Shown here in pieces: positions 22,646-34,759 of a DNA stretch of 64,000 bases. The stretch comes from Calonectria ilicicola (Eukaryota; Ascomycota; Sordariomycetes; Hypocreales; Nectriaceae): assembly GCA_020809705.1 (NCBI GenBank), contig CP085831.1, forward strand, positions 744,001 to 808,000. The letters are read 5' to 3'. A program made the position numbers and the translations under genes. Within the stretch, counting starts at the first letter, position 1; each line of letters begins with the position of its first letter. The notes under the pieces were generated by a model. That model ran no database searches, was not told the DNA's origin, and saw nothing but the letters and a program-made list of their open reading frames with translations.

Positions 22646-25054
22646 TATTACATTTTAATAATTTAATATTAATATTAAAAATTTTTATTATTTTTTAATA
22701 AATATTTTTATTATTTAAATAAAGTTTTTTTTAATTTTATTTATTAAATATAAAATATTTAATATAATTTATAATTAAAATTTTTTAAAATATTTTTTAT
22801 TAATTTTATTAAATTAAATATTATTAATTTAAATTTTTTAATAAATATATTAAATTATAAATTTAATTTTAAAAAAAATATTATTTTTATAAATAATATA
22901 TTATTTAATAATAAATATTTTAATTATATATATAATATACTTTATAAGCTTATAATATAGATAAATATATAATATACTTTTTATAATACCTTATTTTAAA
23001 ATTAAAATAAAAATATAATAAAATATTTAATTAATTAATTCTAATTACTATCCTCTTTCTTAAAGATCTTAATAATTATTTAATATATCTTTATATTATA
23101 ACTAATTTTACTATAAATTTTATAATATTTATTATTTAATTATATTAATTTTTCTTAATTATTATTTTATAATATTTTTATTTATATTTATATATTTACT
23201 TTTATTTAATTAATTATTTTTTTATTTATTTTTATTATTATTATTTTTTTATTTTATAATTAAATTCTTTTAAATTTATAATATTTATTTAATATTTTAT
23301 TTATTTATTAAAAATTTTAAATTTTAATTTTTAATAAAATAATTTTATATATAATAATTTTTATTTTTTTAAAAAGTAATTATAATATTTTAATAATAAA
23401 TTTTAAAAAAATATTTTAAAATTTTTAAATTTATTTTATAAAATACTTAGATTATAAGCTAACTTTAATAGTATTTTTTAAAGTTTTTAAGATTTAAGAA
23501 GTAATAAGTTTAATTATTTAATTAAATAATATTAGTATTTATAGCTATATATTAAGCTTTAATATAATATTTTTTATATTTAAAGAATTAAATTTAACTT
23601 CTTTAAAATCTATTTTAATATTATTTTTTATTATAATAGTTTAATATATATTATAAAAAATTAAAAAGAAATTAGCTTTTAAAATATAGATTATAGAATA
23701 TTTAATTAAATATTTTTTTTTTTTATATATTATTTTTAATAATTTAAAATATATAATATTAAGTAATTAAAGTAAATAAGATAAATAAGATAGTATATAA
23801 AGTATAATAATTTTATTATTTTTATAATATTTTTTAAATTTAATTAAATAATAATTTTTATATTTATTAAGGATTAGAAGATAATAATAATTAATTAATT
23901 AATTATTTATATAATAATTAAAGTACTTTAGTTATTTAAGAGTTATTTTATTATTAATTTAGCTATTTTAAGTAATTATAATAGCCTAATTATTTAGAAG
24001 ATTACTTTCTTAATATTAATTAGTAAGATAATATTAGCTTATAGTAATAAAAAATAATAGAATAGCCTAGTCTTTTATATTAATAGTTTTAATTATTATT
24101 ATTTATTTCTAATTTCTAAGCTAGATTAATTTTAAATTTGAATATCTTTTTATATTTATTATAATTATTTTACTTATAATAATATCTATTATAAAGCTAA
24201 TCTTATTAAAATTATATATATTATTTAATTAAATATTATATTTATTTATTATATTAATTATAAATTAAAATTAATTATTAATTATTTTTAAATTTTTATA
24301 TTTAATTTTTTTATAATTATATTTATAATAAAATTATATTTTAAATTTTAAATAATATTTAATAAAATTTAAAATTTAATATTTATTAATAAATAATATA
24401 TTTTAATTAAAAAATAATTAATTAATTATTTTTTTAATATTATATAATTTTAAAGAAAATCCTTATAAATTTAAATTAAAAATAAATTAAATAATAATCT
24501 TTTCTTTTAAATTAAATAACTTATAAAAGAAAAAATCTAATTATTATAAAATTAAATATTATATTATTAATAATATAATTAAAGTTTATTAATATTATAA
24601 ATTAATATAATCTTTTAGGTATTTAATTTTTTATTATTTTAAAAGGTTTAAAAGGTAAAAAGAATTTTAGATTTAGTATTTAATTAAAATATATTTAATA
24701 GTTAAGAAGTATTTAATTAAATAAATAGTAATATATATAAGGGATTTTTATATTGTATATTTATTTATATTATAAGCTTATAGAGTATATTATATATATT
24801 TAAAAATATATATTTAAAAAAAATTTTAATATATATTATTATATTTTTAATTAATAAAAAATTCTCTTTCTTATTATATAAAATTTTTAATTATTAAAAT
24901 TTTTTATTTTATATTATTTTTAAACTTTAAAATTAATATAAAAATAATTATACTAATAGATCTAAAAGTCTATCATAAGGCAAGCCTTTAGGTCCCATGA
25001 CCTTGTCAGCGTCTTCCTTCCCCAAAAGGAAGAAAATAACTATATAAAAGACAT
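22645..25054 (-). mobile_element. Left RIP-degenerated repeat island, with nested TIR element
   Basis: About 2.4 kb composed almost only of A and T, with stop codons in every frame. The inner 110 bp (24945-25054) keep normal composition and match, in reverse complement, the inner edge of the right island at about 35658-35765. Inside, 22930-24800 is bounded by inverted repeats of about 45 bp containing ATAAGCTTATAATATA-type sequence. This gives a 1.87-kb unit, the size of Fot1/pogo-like DNA transposons. The host repeat and the nested unit are shared with the right island in inverted orientation. The outer flank here is shorter (about 285 bp) than in the right copy (about 550 bp), so this copy is truncated or partly deleted. 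No protein family can be read because of RIP. Confidence 0.8.
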
Positions 25055-25985
25055 TTATACTGCAAATAGTAGTTTCCTTAGCCCTGTAGTACACCGTTTT
25101 TGTCTGAAATTCACCGCCTTTGTCGGGTATCTCGCACAATGTGGTCCGGGCACTATAGAACCACATAGTTGTTTGCAAATTAGCCCAAGAGAGGGTCTAT
25201 TGTTTTAGAGACATAGGATTATTTGTTTTCGAGACTGAGTTCTCTATCGACGACATCTAATTCACCTCATCCTTCCCCATCCCTCCATCAAGAAATTATA
25301 AAAATACGTGTTCCAATACGTGGGAAATCTCAAATATTGAGATGAATAATAAATTTCTTTCGTAGACTGAAGTAAATGGGATATATAGTGAAGCCGATGC
25401 CAGTCTTAGAGGGCTAATATATTGTTCGAGAGATTTCAATTTAATTGCGTTCAGATTTTGGAGACTAGGTTAAATGGATGCATCTTGTGAATTTATCCAT
25501 CCAATATCATTAAAGGCAAATTGAGTTTTCTTTCTCAAGTCAAATTTTTACATGACTGTATAATTGACTTGCCAGATGTATTTACGGAGACGGACTCTTA
25601 AGATAAATTTGACTTGCCTGAATGCAATACAGTGTTTGGTCCAGTGATACAATAGTTGATGTATTAATTTTACATCCAGTTATTGCAATTAAACATGAAA
25701 TAGAATATGAGATACTGTCGAAAATGAAAATTTATGATCCTTCAGCTATTCAAGCAACTATCTATCATTACCTTGTCCCACAAGATATTCAAGGCACCAG
25801 TGATCGTCACCGTATTGATTCACTCTGTGCACTCAGAACTTGCCTCTCCGATGGCCAGTTCGCCTCTTACATCCTCACATCTGTGATAGCAATACATTGA
25901 TGTTCTTGGAATTATGCACTCACAAGCCACACTCATATTAGCAATACGCTTATTCATTGGATACCTTTACTCAATATCATCAACC
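25055..25985. other. Intergenic region inside the repeat-enclosed block
   Basis: About 930 bp with moderately low GC. The open frame at 25622-25900 shows no domain and no neighbouring exon. I see no gene. Confidence 0.55.
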
Positions 25986-26584
25986 TCAGAGCTCTTGGGT
26001 GTTTAATCGTCTAGGGGGCTTTATCTTTGCTTTTAAGCAAGAAATATGCTTGTTGTCGAATGTATACGCATCAGCGAAAATAGAGAACGTTCCCTATAGA
26101 ACATATTAGACCAAATATATAGGAAAGGATAGAATCTTCGCACAGGAAAAAAGGCCCTTCCCATGTGCATTGTTTCAACAACATCAATTTTCCCTTTCTT
26201 AAGAGGGCATGTCAAGTCCATATATTCGAGTAACTCGCAGAGATCGACAGTGGTTTTGAGGAGTGTTATGAAGCCACATTTAACGACGACCTTGGCATAA
26301 GCTCCTTCTGTGACAGGACTTTTCAGATAACCTGATACAGATATGTTCAATGGTTTGTCACTATAATAGATCAACTACCCAACCTAATATGCATATAAGA
26401 GCATGAAATTAAAAACATACGCTTGAGGAGGGTTGGGGTCAAAGTTCGCACGGGAAATCACCAAGATATCGCCCTCGCGATGGGTATTGCAAAATTCGAG
26501 GGGACTGTCTCCAGGAATCTTGAGGCTGTCAGAGAGGACTGAGATCACGACAGCAAGGCCGGCGAGAATGGTTGAGATTCTCAT
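25986..26584 (-). CDS. Secreted ML-domain (NPC2 / PG-PI transfer protein-like) lipid-binding protein, 3 exons
   Basis: Predicted protein of 162 residues from minus-strand exons 26584-26421, 26360-26144 and 26093-25986. Introns of 60 and 50 nt have GTATGT and GTGCGA donors. Seen: a signal peptide (residues 1-18, RISTILAGLAVVISVLSDS), then the ML fold markers SPLEFCNTHREGDILVISR, FDPNPPQADKPLNISVSG, YAKVVVKCGFITLL, VDLCELLEYMDLTCPLKKG and, after the last splice, FPGTFSIFADAYTFDNKHISCL. The cysteine pattern fits the disulfides of NPC2-like proteins, plus one extra Cys in the VKCGF strand where the family usually has Tyr. Members bind sterols or phospholipids in the vacuole lumen or outside the cell. 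The ATG at 26584 gives the signal peptide; an upstream in-frame ATG at 26626 would bury it. Confidence 0.86.
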
Positions 26585-27607
26585 GGTGAAATTCTTGCGG
26601 TATTTACACAGCGACAAAGTTAGCACTCAGATTCTACAGTTGCTACTTTCGCCACAGAGAAGGCAAGATGGTTCTTATCGATAAAGAGCGGTGAATCTCG
26701 GGATATTTCTGATGTAGAAGGGTTCAGGATGACTCATAACGTCAGTCTGCATGAACTAGCCGCTGCAGCTAGTCAACAGCTGCTAGCTACGTCTGGATGC
26801 AAAGGGAGATTTTACACTCGGCCAGCAGTAGATTTAAAAAATAGAATTAAACAAATACCAGGAACCGAGATAGTCAAATAGGCCAGAATTTCAACCTTTT
26901 CAGGTTGGAAATTGCGACATAATCCTAAAATTTTGATTCTGTCGACCCATCACTCCAGTTCAGGCCGATGCAAGATTACTCCTCATTTTTGCCCAATGTG
27001 GGGCTGATCGTGGGCAGGCATTGCTTTAGGACCATCTTACCTGCTGGCACTTCAGCATTGGATGATGGCAAAATTGGCTGGCTTAGTCACTAAGAGGAGA
27101 TCTCAGCCATCTTATCAGCCTCTTCCATGTGCGGAAGCACAGAGGTCACAGACTACATCAAAGCCCTTGATTTGACAACTAGAGGGGTTAATCTGGGTCT
27201 CCCAGTTTCCGGTTGCCCGCTAACTGTAAATAACCCCCTTCAAGGCCGGCTTTTGCTGTGGCCTATAATCACAGCAATAACAATATAGCCCTAGTGGCGT
27301 AGAGGCTAGATACGGCAGAATTCGCGGCAGTCAGATGGCCTCGGAACCTCAATAGGCATCACGGGTAGCGAAATTGGGGTTGAAGTATCCCAAAGCGGGC
27401 CAAGATGTCCAACCCTATACCAAATGCGTCGAACTAAACTATTGAGGCCATCCACTAATTATAGGACCTGAGATACCAAAGTATGAAGTTAATTTATAAG
27501 AACAGCAGCCTTTATTATTCACCCACGCGGTGGTTTGGAAAATTCTTTCAACTTATTCTCCTCAGAAACAAAAGAGACAACAGCCGTGACCAAACACTTA
27601 GCCAGTC
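26585..27607. other. Divergent intergenic region, ML gene / PNP-ankyrin gene
   Basis: About 1 kb between divergent genes. No gene is seen. Both promoters must lie here. Confidence 0.6.
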
Positions 27608-29194
27608 ATGAAGCTTAATTACAGCGACTATAAAGTAGGATGGATCTGTGCCTCAGTGACTGACGCGCTAATCGCGAGGGAGATGTTCTTTCGAACCCAT
27701 GAAAAGTTGACGCCGATAAATAGCAACTTTGGTCATGACTTTGGAGATATCGCAGGTCACAATGTGGTTATTGTAAGTGGGCCGTATCGTGGGAGCCCTT
27801 TTTCAGTTGCAGAGGCGGCCAAGTATATGTCTTCAGCTTTCCCCTCGCTCGAGTTCAGTATTTTGGTTGGTATTGGTGGGTCAATGAACCGCCAAGAGGT
27901 TCGTTTGGGCGATGTTGTTGTCAGTGAGTCAACAGAAGCTGCATACGGCGGCGGCATGGTTCAATGCAACTACAGCAAAAACATAACCGAAGAGACGGGT
28001 AGACTTGATCGACCTCCGCAAATTTTGCGCAATGCACTCCATGTTATCAAAAGGCCTCGGTTTAACCATGCAATCCAAGCTCTTGAGCTGCCCTCTGATT
28101 TGAGGCGATTTGAGTTGATATCACACTTGCCATCACGGGTTCAACGCCCTCACGGAGCCGACGACTTTTTTCCCTCGGATGATGAGAATGATTCCAAAGT
28201 CACATCCGATAATTCGGGTGAACCTGGACTTGCCCTGTGTTCAAAAAGAGATTCTGACGAACCCTTCATTCATTATGGACTCATCGCTTCTAGTGAGAAG
28301 GATTCTGAGGCAAATTGGCATTTACCCCAATTTATTGAGGAGGCCCTTTGCTTGGAACATGAAGCGTTTGGTTTGATGGATAAATTTCCATGCATAGTGA
28401 TTCGCGGTATCACTAGTTATGGAGGTTTATACACAAGCCTCAAGTGGGAAAGATATGCCATGGCGGTGGCAGCAGCTTGTGCGAAGATGATTCTCTTTCA
28501 TGTCCCACCTATTGGGCCTGGACTCAGTCCAAATGCCGAGATACCGCTATATTCGCTCTGTTATGCATCATGGAAGGGAAACCCAGCGCTGTTGGCAAAA
28601 CTCCTTGATTACGGAGCAAATATTGAAGAAAAGGATGTAGAGGGCTGTACACCACTACACTTGACGGCAGGATATGGGTATTTGGGAGCCACCAAGTTAC
28701 TGCTTGATCGAGGGGCCAATGTCAATGCTAAGAACAAACTCAGTGAAACCCCACTTCACAGGGCAACACAACGATGTGGACATGCCGCTATTGTTAATTT
28801 GCTCCTTGACCGTCGTGCCGACATTGAAGCAAGGACTTTTAATGGCGCAACGCCTCTTTGCGCGGCGGCTTGGTGGGGAACCCTGAAAGCAGCTGAGACA
28901 CTTCTTGACCGAAATGCCAAAATTGAAGCGAAGGACAATAATGGCTTAACATCGTTGCATAGAGCAGCCTACAATGGAAAGCCCGAGCTGGTGAGGCTGC
29001 TTCGTCACCGAGACGCTGATGAGAAAGCAAAGGACAATAAGGGGCGTATACCGTTTCAGTTTTCAAATGGTAACCAGGAAGTAATCAAAGCATTTGAGGA
29101 AAAAAGGATTTCTCAACTACAAATTCGAGAACTGGAAATTCAAGCAATGAAAAGAGCGAAGGACCATTTTTATCAAACCTATATACAGGTTTAA
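27608..29194 (+). CDS. PNP/UDP-phosphorylase-like domain plus ankyrin repeats (NLR-like, no NACHT)
   Basis: Intronless gene of 528 residues. Residues about 8-300 form a nucleoside-phosphorylase-superfamily domain of the type at the N-terminus of fungal NLR proteins: VGWICASVTDALIAREMF, GHNVVIVSGPYRGSPF, FSILVGIGGSMNRQEVRLGDVVVSES, FPCIVIRGITSYGG. Residues about 312-495 hold five or six ankyrin repeats (GCTPLHLTAGYGYLGATKLL, ETPLHRATQRCGHAAIVNLL, ATPLCAAAWWG, LTSLHRAAYNGKPELVRLL), then a short helical tail. The NACHT or NB-ARC ATPase normally between them is absent; the two domains join directly. In typical members the third motif reads MEAAG...GICDYAD; here it reads HEAFG...GITSYGG, so the catalytic Asp is replaced. 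The protein may sense or scaffold rather than act as an enzyme; that is inference. It lies in the repeat-enclosed block. Confidence 0.87.
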   Translation: MKLNYSDYKVGWICASVTDALIAREMFFRTHEKLTPINSNFGHDFGDIAGHNVVIVSGPYRGSPFSVAEAAKYMSSAFPSLEFSILVGIGGSMNRQEVRLGDVVVSESTEAAYGGGMVQCNYSKNITEETGRLDRPPQILRNALHVIKRPRFNHAIQALELPSDLRRFELISHLPSRVQRPHGADDFFPSDDENDSKVTSDNSGEPGLALCSKRDSDEPFIHYGLIASSEKDSEANWHLPQFIEEALCLEHEAFGLMDKFPCIVIRGITSYGGLYTSLKWERYAMAVAAACAKMILFHVPPIGPGLSPNAEIPLYSLCYASWKGNPALLAKLLDYGANIEEKDVEGCTPLHLTAGYGYLGATKLLLDRGANVNAKNKLSETPLHRATQRCGHAAIVNLLLDRRADIEARTFNGATPLCAAAWWGTLKAAETLLDRNAKIEAKDNNGLTSLHRAAYNGKPELVRLLRHRDADEKAKDNKGRIPFQFSNGNQEVIKAFEEKRISQLQIRELEIQAMKRAKDHFYQTYIQV

Positions 29195-29635
29195 GGTAGC
29201 CAAACCAACAAATCCAAGTCAGCTAGCTTCTTTCTTAGTTCTCCAAAACCTTTCCCAGTGACTTGATATTATTTCCGATCTCTAGGTTGTTCAAGGAGTC
29301 TTGTTTATTCCGCAGCTTGCAGCAGTGATTGTAATGTCAAACCAGTACCTTGCCTTCTCAGCGATCACGAAATCATGAATTTTAATTGCATCATCTAGGT
29401 CCACCATATTTTACTTTCTCCAAATCATCAGTCAAACAAATCCCACAAATGGTGATTTGTTTAAATCTAAGAACCATTCTTACCTCAACTAGTTCTATCT
29501 TCCAGCCAGAGTTGTAGCAATTGGATATGTGAAATATTTTGTTTTGTAAGATTGAATGAAGCCTCCAACAGACCAGTATATTTTCTAAAGACACCTAACA
29601 TATATACCCTCCTTTTCCTTCTAAGCATCAAGACA
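29195..29635. other. Convergent intergenic region
   Basis: 440 bp between the 3' ends of the PNP-ankyrin and carboxylesterase genes. The short frames on the minus strand are continuations past the esterase stop and have no support. Confidence 0.65.
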
Positions 29636-31399
29636 TTACGAGAATACATGTTCCAGGAGATACGAAATATCGGCCTTTCTATAATCGTCCTGCGCAACGT
29701 AACGCAAGTTGGTGCGGTTGACATCAAATACAATATTATTAGGTTGTGACAGCTTGTATTTCGGCCATTGAACATCCTTGCGGCCACCCTTTACGTGGTT
29801 GGGGTTGGTGTCGTGAATAAACGCCACCCACATTCTGCTCATCAAATCAGCCAGCTGAATGTATGTCTGAGGCTTGCCCTCAAAGGGATTGGCAGAGTAT
29901 CCCATTCCCTGGATGTTGTTGAACACGAATGCAACCTCTTGGAAATGCGTTGCTCCGTAAATTGGCGCAATTCCGTTCACAAAGACATTCCACATGTAAG
30001 AGTACACAGTCAAATCAGCGCCAGCGTATGTTTCTGCGAGAAGTCTTCTGCCACTGTGCTGTTGGTAATCTCCGGCGAAAGCGGCCACTCGCTTAAATTG
30101 AAGGCCGTATGGGTATGCAGGAGGTCGGCCGTTGTAAGACGCGGGGATGCCAACGGCAGGGTCATCCGGGTACAGGTCCAAGATGTCTGCAATCTGGTCG
30201 CTGTCGAGAGCCAGGGTGGCGAGCCATGATTGGAATTGCGCCGTGGTGTTGATGCCTTGCTTTGCGTATGCTGTACCTTCGTCGAAGTTATTACCCACCA
30301 AGATTGGGACGTGAGCAAACTTGCCCTCGCGCAATAAGGTGTATCCTTGGTCTGTCATGAAGTCGTCGTCGATAACAGCGGTCAATGTGGGCGCAGTAAC
30401 GTTTAGGGGGCTAGTTCCGTTGAAGATGACATTAAGTGTCTCCCAGGGAAGCTCTCTCAAGCAGCTAAGCTTGTCGTCAGATGTAGCGCATCCCGTCTTC
30501 TCAGCTAGGGCATCAAAGTATGACTGCCAAGCATCGGCATTAGAGTACTCGGCGACAGGGCCACCACTTTCCAGGATAGCGCTGCGAAACAGGTTGCCGT
30601 GGTTTCCATCATATGCGACAAGCTGCATGCCGAGGGATCGAGCACCAGCAGACTCTCCCCAAATCGTGACCTTGTCAGGGCTACCACCAAAGGCGGCGAT
30701 GTTGTCCTGAAGCCATTGCAAAGCCATGCGCTGGTCGCGGAAGGCAACGTTGCCTGCACCAGCCTCCTCCATTTCGTTGCTGAATAGGAAGCCCCAGTAT
30801 GAGAGGCGGTAGTTGATCGACACAGCCACCATTGGCTTGTTCTCCTGCACAGATTGGTCGACGATGTAGCTGAGGTTATATCTGGGGTCGCGGGAACCAC
30901 CCATCACATAGCTCTAGCATGTTTCATTAGCAACGGTCGAGAATTAAGTGGTTTTGGCTAGATAACTCACTCCGCCATGCACCCAGACACCAACTGGCAA
31001 ATCATCTCCCGCTTCCACTCCCTTGGGGCGAACAACATTGAGGGTTAAACAGTCCTCGGAGACAGGATTACCCAGGTTCGAAGTATCTGAGCCGTATCCA
31101 ATGCACATCCATCCATATTCGGTCGCTGAACGGGTTTCGTTGAAGGCCTCTGTAAGAGGTTCGGGTGCTGCGAATCGAAGGGAGCCTGTCGGAGTCTGCG
31201 CATAGGGAATACCTAGAAAAAAGTCCTGTCCATAGTGCTCGTTACGGACACCTACATAGGTTCCGTTTGAGAGATCGACAGACGGGCTATCTGAGGTTTC
31301 ATAGCTGTGACGCCGCCATGCCGCATTAGGGCGAGCAGCCTCTGACAACTGCGACCCTGATAGGATCGCCAAGACAATGTTCAGACCGCGAGGATGCAT
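29636..31399 (-). CDS. Secreted type-B carboxylesterase/lipase, 2 exons
   Basis: Predicted protein of 568 residues from minus-strand exons 31399-30971 and 30913-29636. The 57-nt intron (GTGAGT donor, GCTAAT branch) lies in the oxyanion-hole motif and joins VWVHGG to SYVMGG. Seen: an N-terminal signal peptide (LNIVLAILSGSQLSEA), the SEDCLTLNVVRP motif, VAVSINYRLSYWGFL, the nucleophile Ser231 in TIWGESAGA, a likely acidic residue in NNFDEGTAYAK, and the catalytic His in GATHFQEVAFVFNN. These are the marks of alpha/beta-hydrolase carboxylesterases, which cleave carboxylic esters outside the cell. Several N-glycosylation sites fit secretion. The substrate (lipid, feruloyl or other ester) cannot be decided. 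It converges on the PNP-ankyrin gene and is inside the repeat-enclosed block. Confidence 0.92.
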
Positions 31400-33370
31400 C
31401 TCAAACCCGTTGCAACGGCGATTTGCTTGCTTCTTCTAGAATCGAAGAGAGTGCAGATCAAGGTTTGTGGCTTGTCTCGGGACGATCGCATGAGCGGCTT
31501 TAATCTGTTGCGCAAACGGCTGGTGGGCCTATCTTGGTATTGAGCCAAGAGATTGCCGCTTCGTGGCCGAGGCTGCTAGACATGTGCATAGGTGTTCTAG
31601 CAGCCCAAGATCCATTAAATCTGGTGGGGATCATGAACCTTGGTTAATTCCGTCCCACTGTGTGTATCCTGGATTGCATCGTGCAGTCCCACCTGTAAAG
31701 TGGACTGCGGAGCAGCGTCGTGTGCTTTTTCGAGGCCGACCAACAACATCGAGCAGAAGATGGATACTCGCCACAAGCGAGGCACAACCAACATAGACAA
31801 CTTGAACTTGGGTCATGGGGGATGACGCCACAAAATGCTACTCTACCCATGAGTTAATTTCTACAACTAGACAACGAGCCCTTTCCTCCCTGCGAAGACG
31901 TTTTCCTCTGGGATTACCGCGGAAATCCAGAGTTTGCAATGCTCCCACTTTATTCTTCGAGGCAGCCAACAACGGGCTAAACACGATCCGTGTTTCCGTC
32001 CTTATACCCCTGACGTCAGGTTTCCCGATGGCCGACAACAAGGTTTGCTAATACCAACTGTGGAGTTCAGCTTTCCCCAGGATCGAATGTCAAGTGGCTC
32101 ATTGTCCCGCGCAACTCCGCTGCCGCTGCGGATCGCACTCTTCCGCCCTCTCGTGTTCGAGTCGGCTGTCGGTAAACTCTTGCAAGCGAGGCGTCAGGGA
32201 AAACTGGAGTCTTCTATCCAGCCCTGGTTAGTCATGTGGCTTGAAAATGGTCAAACCAGCCTAGCAATGGCACTAGCAGCCAACGAGGCGCAAAAGTGCG
32301 TGACTGCGGAAGCCTTATTGGGAGAGTGATATCCCCCTGCACAGCGGTGATCCTTCCCCGATGATGATCCCTCAGAGATCCAAGGGCCGCATCATCCAAG
32401 GGCTCCGACGGCATCAGTAGCGTCTCCGAAAGCCTCGTGCCCGAGTCATTGACGGCCAACTTCCTAGCGTCACTTACGCACTCTCTCATGGCTCCCTAGC
32501 CTAGGGCCATTGTCTAGGCCGCATTCAGCACGTGGCGCGAGTGGCAAGCGCGTTCCGTTCTCCCCGGCCTGCCCCGACGCCTCTGATTAGCCTTTCGGCT
32601 CTGGTCGCGTTAGATGAGCTGCCATTCACATGGGAAACATTTGGCAGCCAAGGCGAAAGGGACAACTTTGCCTTGTCGCGCAGTTGTTTCGTTCGACAAT
32701 CGCATTCTGTCCACACGTCAAAAGAAAAAATTCTTCTTTGGCACGAAGTAGGGCTAGCCTTAACATAGTCGAGACACAAGGCACGACCCAGGAGCGATCT
32801 GAGACATGGATGCGCAATTGGCTGCTTAACCGAGCTGATTCATGGCTAGGCACGGGCTTGAGCTGGGTAATGGAATCTGCAGCCCCTTGAAGCAGGTGAG
32901 GCAGCCCCAGCAGTCCTCGATTCTTGTTTTGGCGTGTCTCTCTTTTCTTTTTATTCCCATTGAGTTGAGCCCATCATGCGTTGTACGCGGACTGCCGAAA
33001 TTTGGGGGAAAAGCCACGCACCCGGAAATCCGCTAGAGCGGAAGTCTCCGAATGAAACGTAGGATGTCCATGTTTGTCTAAAATTCTCCCTCGCCTGAAA
33101 TAGAATAGCTGGTGCGTGTGGTCGCGCCATGTCTTTCTAATTGGCTGGTGGCGCTGTCGATCACCAGCCCAACGGGTGTTCATGCACTGGTTACCCTTTA
33201 CGAAACCTGGTTCCTGACAGCCAGAACGAATCGTATAAGATGTCTGAGGAGCAGCCTACCAGGATGCGCGCGCGTTCCCACATCTTGTGGTTGCCGCGCA
33301 CTCGCCTCTTCTCTTCTCTCCTTCGCCCCCTGCGACCCCTCCTCCCCAAGGAGTGTATTCCCTTTGTACA
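31400..33370. other. Long divergent intergenic region
   Basis: About 2 kb between the esterase and the membrane-protein gene. Many short open frames exist on both strands because the sequence has balanced GC and few stops. None has a domain, a signal peptide or a splice-linked partner. I see no supported gene. Confidence 0.5.
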
Positions 33371-34759
33371 ATGGGCAACGACAGAGGGGCTCGGCTCGTT
33401 GCATCGTGTTGGTCCATGGCAGTTGCGAGCGCAATATTGCTGGCGTTGCGCATATACTGCAAATTATGGCGTGGTAGGGGTTTGTGGTGGGATGACCACT
33501 TGTTACTCGCTTCTTGGGTATGTCTAGATCCATCTTCCCCGCCACGCATCGTCACCACGACAGTCTATTAATGGCAATTTTTCTTCCAGTCAGCTTTACT
33601 TATCGCCTGTTCAATAAACACTTACCTCGTCTCGCTCGGATTTGGTCAGCACAAATGGACTATCAGCGATGAGAATCTCAAAACCATTAACCTTGAGACC
33701 ATTCTGGTGGCGGCTTTCAGCATCATAGCAACAACAACCAGCAAAACATCATTTGCTATGACACTATACCGAATCAGCGCGGATGCATGGATGAAGTATT
33801 TTCTCATCTTCGTCATAGTGACGGTAAACATATCAATGAATTTGGTGTGGATATTTGGTTTCGCAAAATGCACTCCCATCCAAAGAGTGTGGGATAAGAC
33901 CGTCCCCGGAACATGTTGGAATACCTATCATCTCACCAAATACCAATTATTTGCGGCTTGTAAGACGAATGGGGTTTTTTATGCTCTATGTACTGACTAT
34001 TTACAGATTACTCTGCAATTCTGGATTTCGTGCTGGCATTGCTCCCCTGGAAAATCCTCATGGGCATGACAATGCGGCTTCGCGAAAAGCTGGGAGTCGC
34101 CATAGCAATGAGTTTAGGCGCCATGTGAGATTTATCACCTAATACCCTTTATATCCAGGAGTACTAATTATTATCCAGTGCCGGAATTACTGGGATTGTG
34201 AAAGCAGTGCTCGTGGTCCACATGACCAGCCCAGACATTACATATGATCGCGTTGACCTAACGATCTGGACCCTGGTAGAACCTGCCGCATCTATAATGG
34301 CCATTTCAATACCTATCTTGTATGTACCGTCACCTCCCCTCTCCCAATATCAGAAGGACATGGCTAACAAGACACAGGAGAATGCTGTATCGAGAGCTAA
34401 AATCGAGTCAAAAGAGCTACTTTCGAAATAGAATAACAAACCCACCCGAAGCAGGATCCGGAAATAGCAAACCGCCATCAGGCGGCCATCGGTCAAAAGG
34501 ATTTGGCTATAATCCAAGATACGGCCGGAATTCCGTCGTCATCATGTCAACCACCGGATGGGATGAATCTGAAGAGGCCCTACAAAATCCAGAAGACAGC
34601 CAACGCAATCCTTCGTTAAATCTTAACGGCGTTATTAAGACGGAAGAAATTACGGTACACCACGAACGGTTAAGTACCTATGCCGCGCAAAATTCGGTGG
34701 AGCTGAAGCCTATACAGCTGGCTGGTAGGCACGACGACGCAACCAAGTCCAACAGATAG
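33371..34759 (+). CDS. Fungal rhodopsin-domain integral membrane protein (PTH11-like class), 5 exons
   Basis: Predicted protein of 385 residues from exons 33371-33517, 33590-33959, 34007-34124, 34179-34319 and 34378-34759. All introns are short (47-72 nt) with GT-AG ends and join in phase. It shows about seven hydrophobic segments and motifs typical of the fungal 'rhodopsin domain' family: RIYCKLWRGRGLWWDDHLLL, TTTSKTSFAMTLYRIS, CTPIQRVWDKTVPGTCW, YYSAILDFVLALLPWKI, YDRVDLTIWTLVEPAASIMA. A cytosolic tail of about 110 polar residues follows. Proteins of this family are predicted seven-helix membrane proteins, widely expanded in plant-associated and saprotrophic fungi. Some are thought to act in surface sensing, but most have no known ligand. 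The first exon is short, so the N-terminus may miss part of helix 1. Confidence 0.86.

Noticed and set aside
22645..24940. AT-rich tract as centromere core or mitochondrial insertion
   Set aside because: It shares edges and a TIR unit with the second island in inverted orientation, which is better explained by RIPed transposable repeats.
31563..33545. Many overlapping short frames on both strands
   Set aside because: GC-balanced sequence with few stops. None has a recognisable motif, signal peptide or partner exon.
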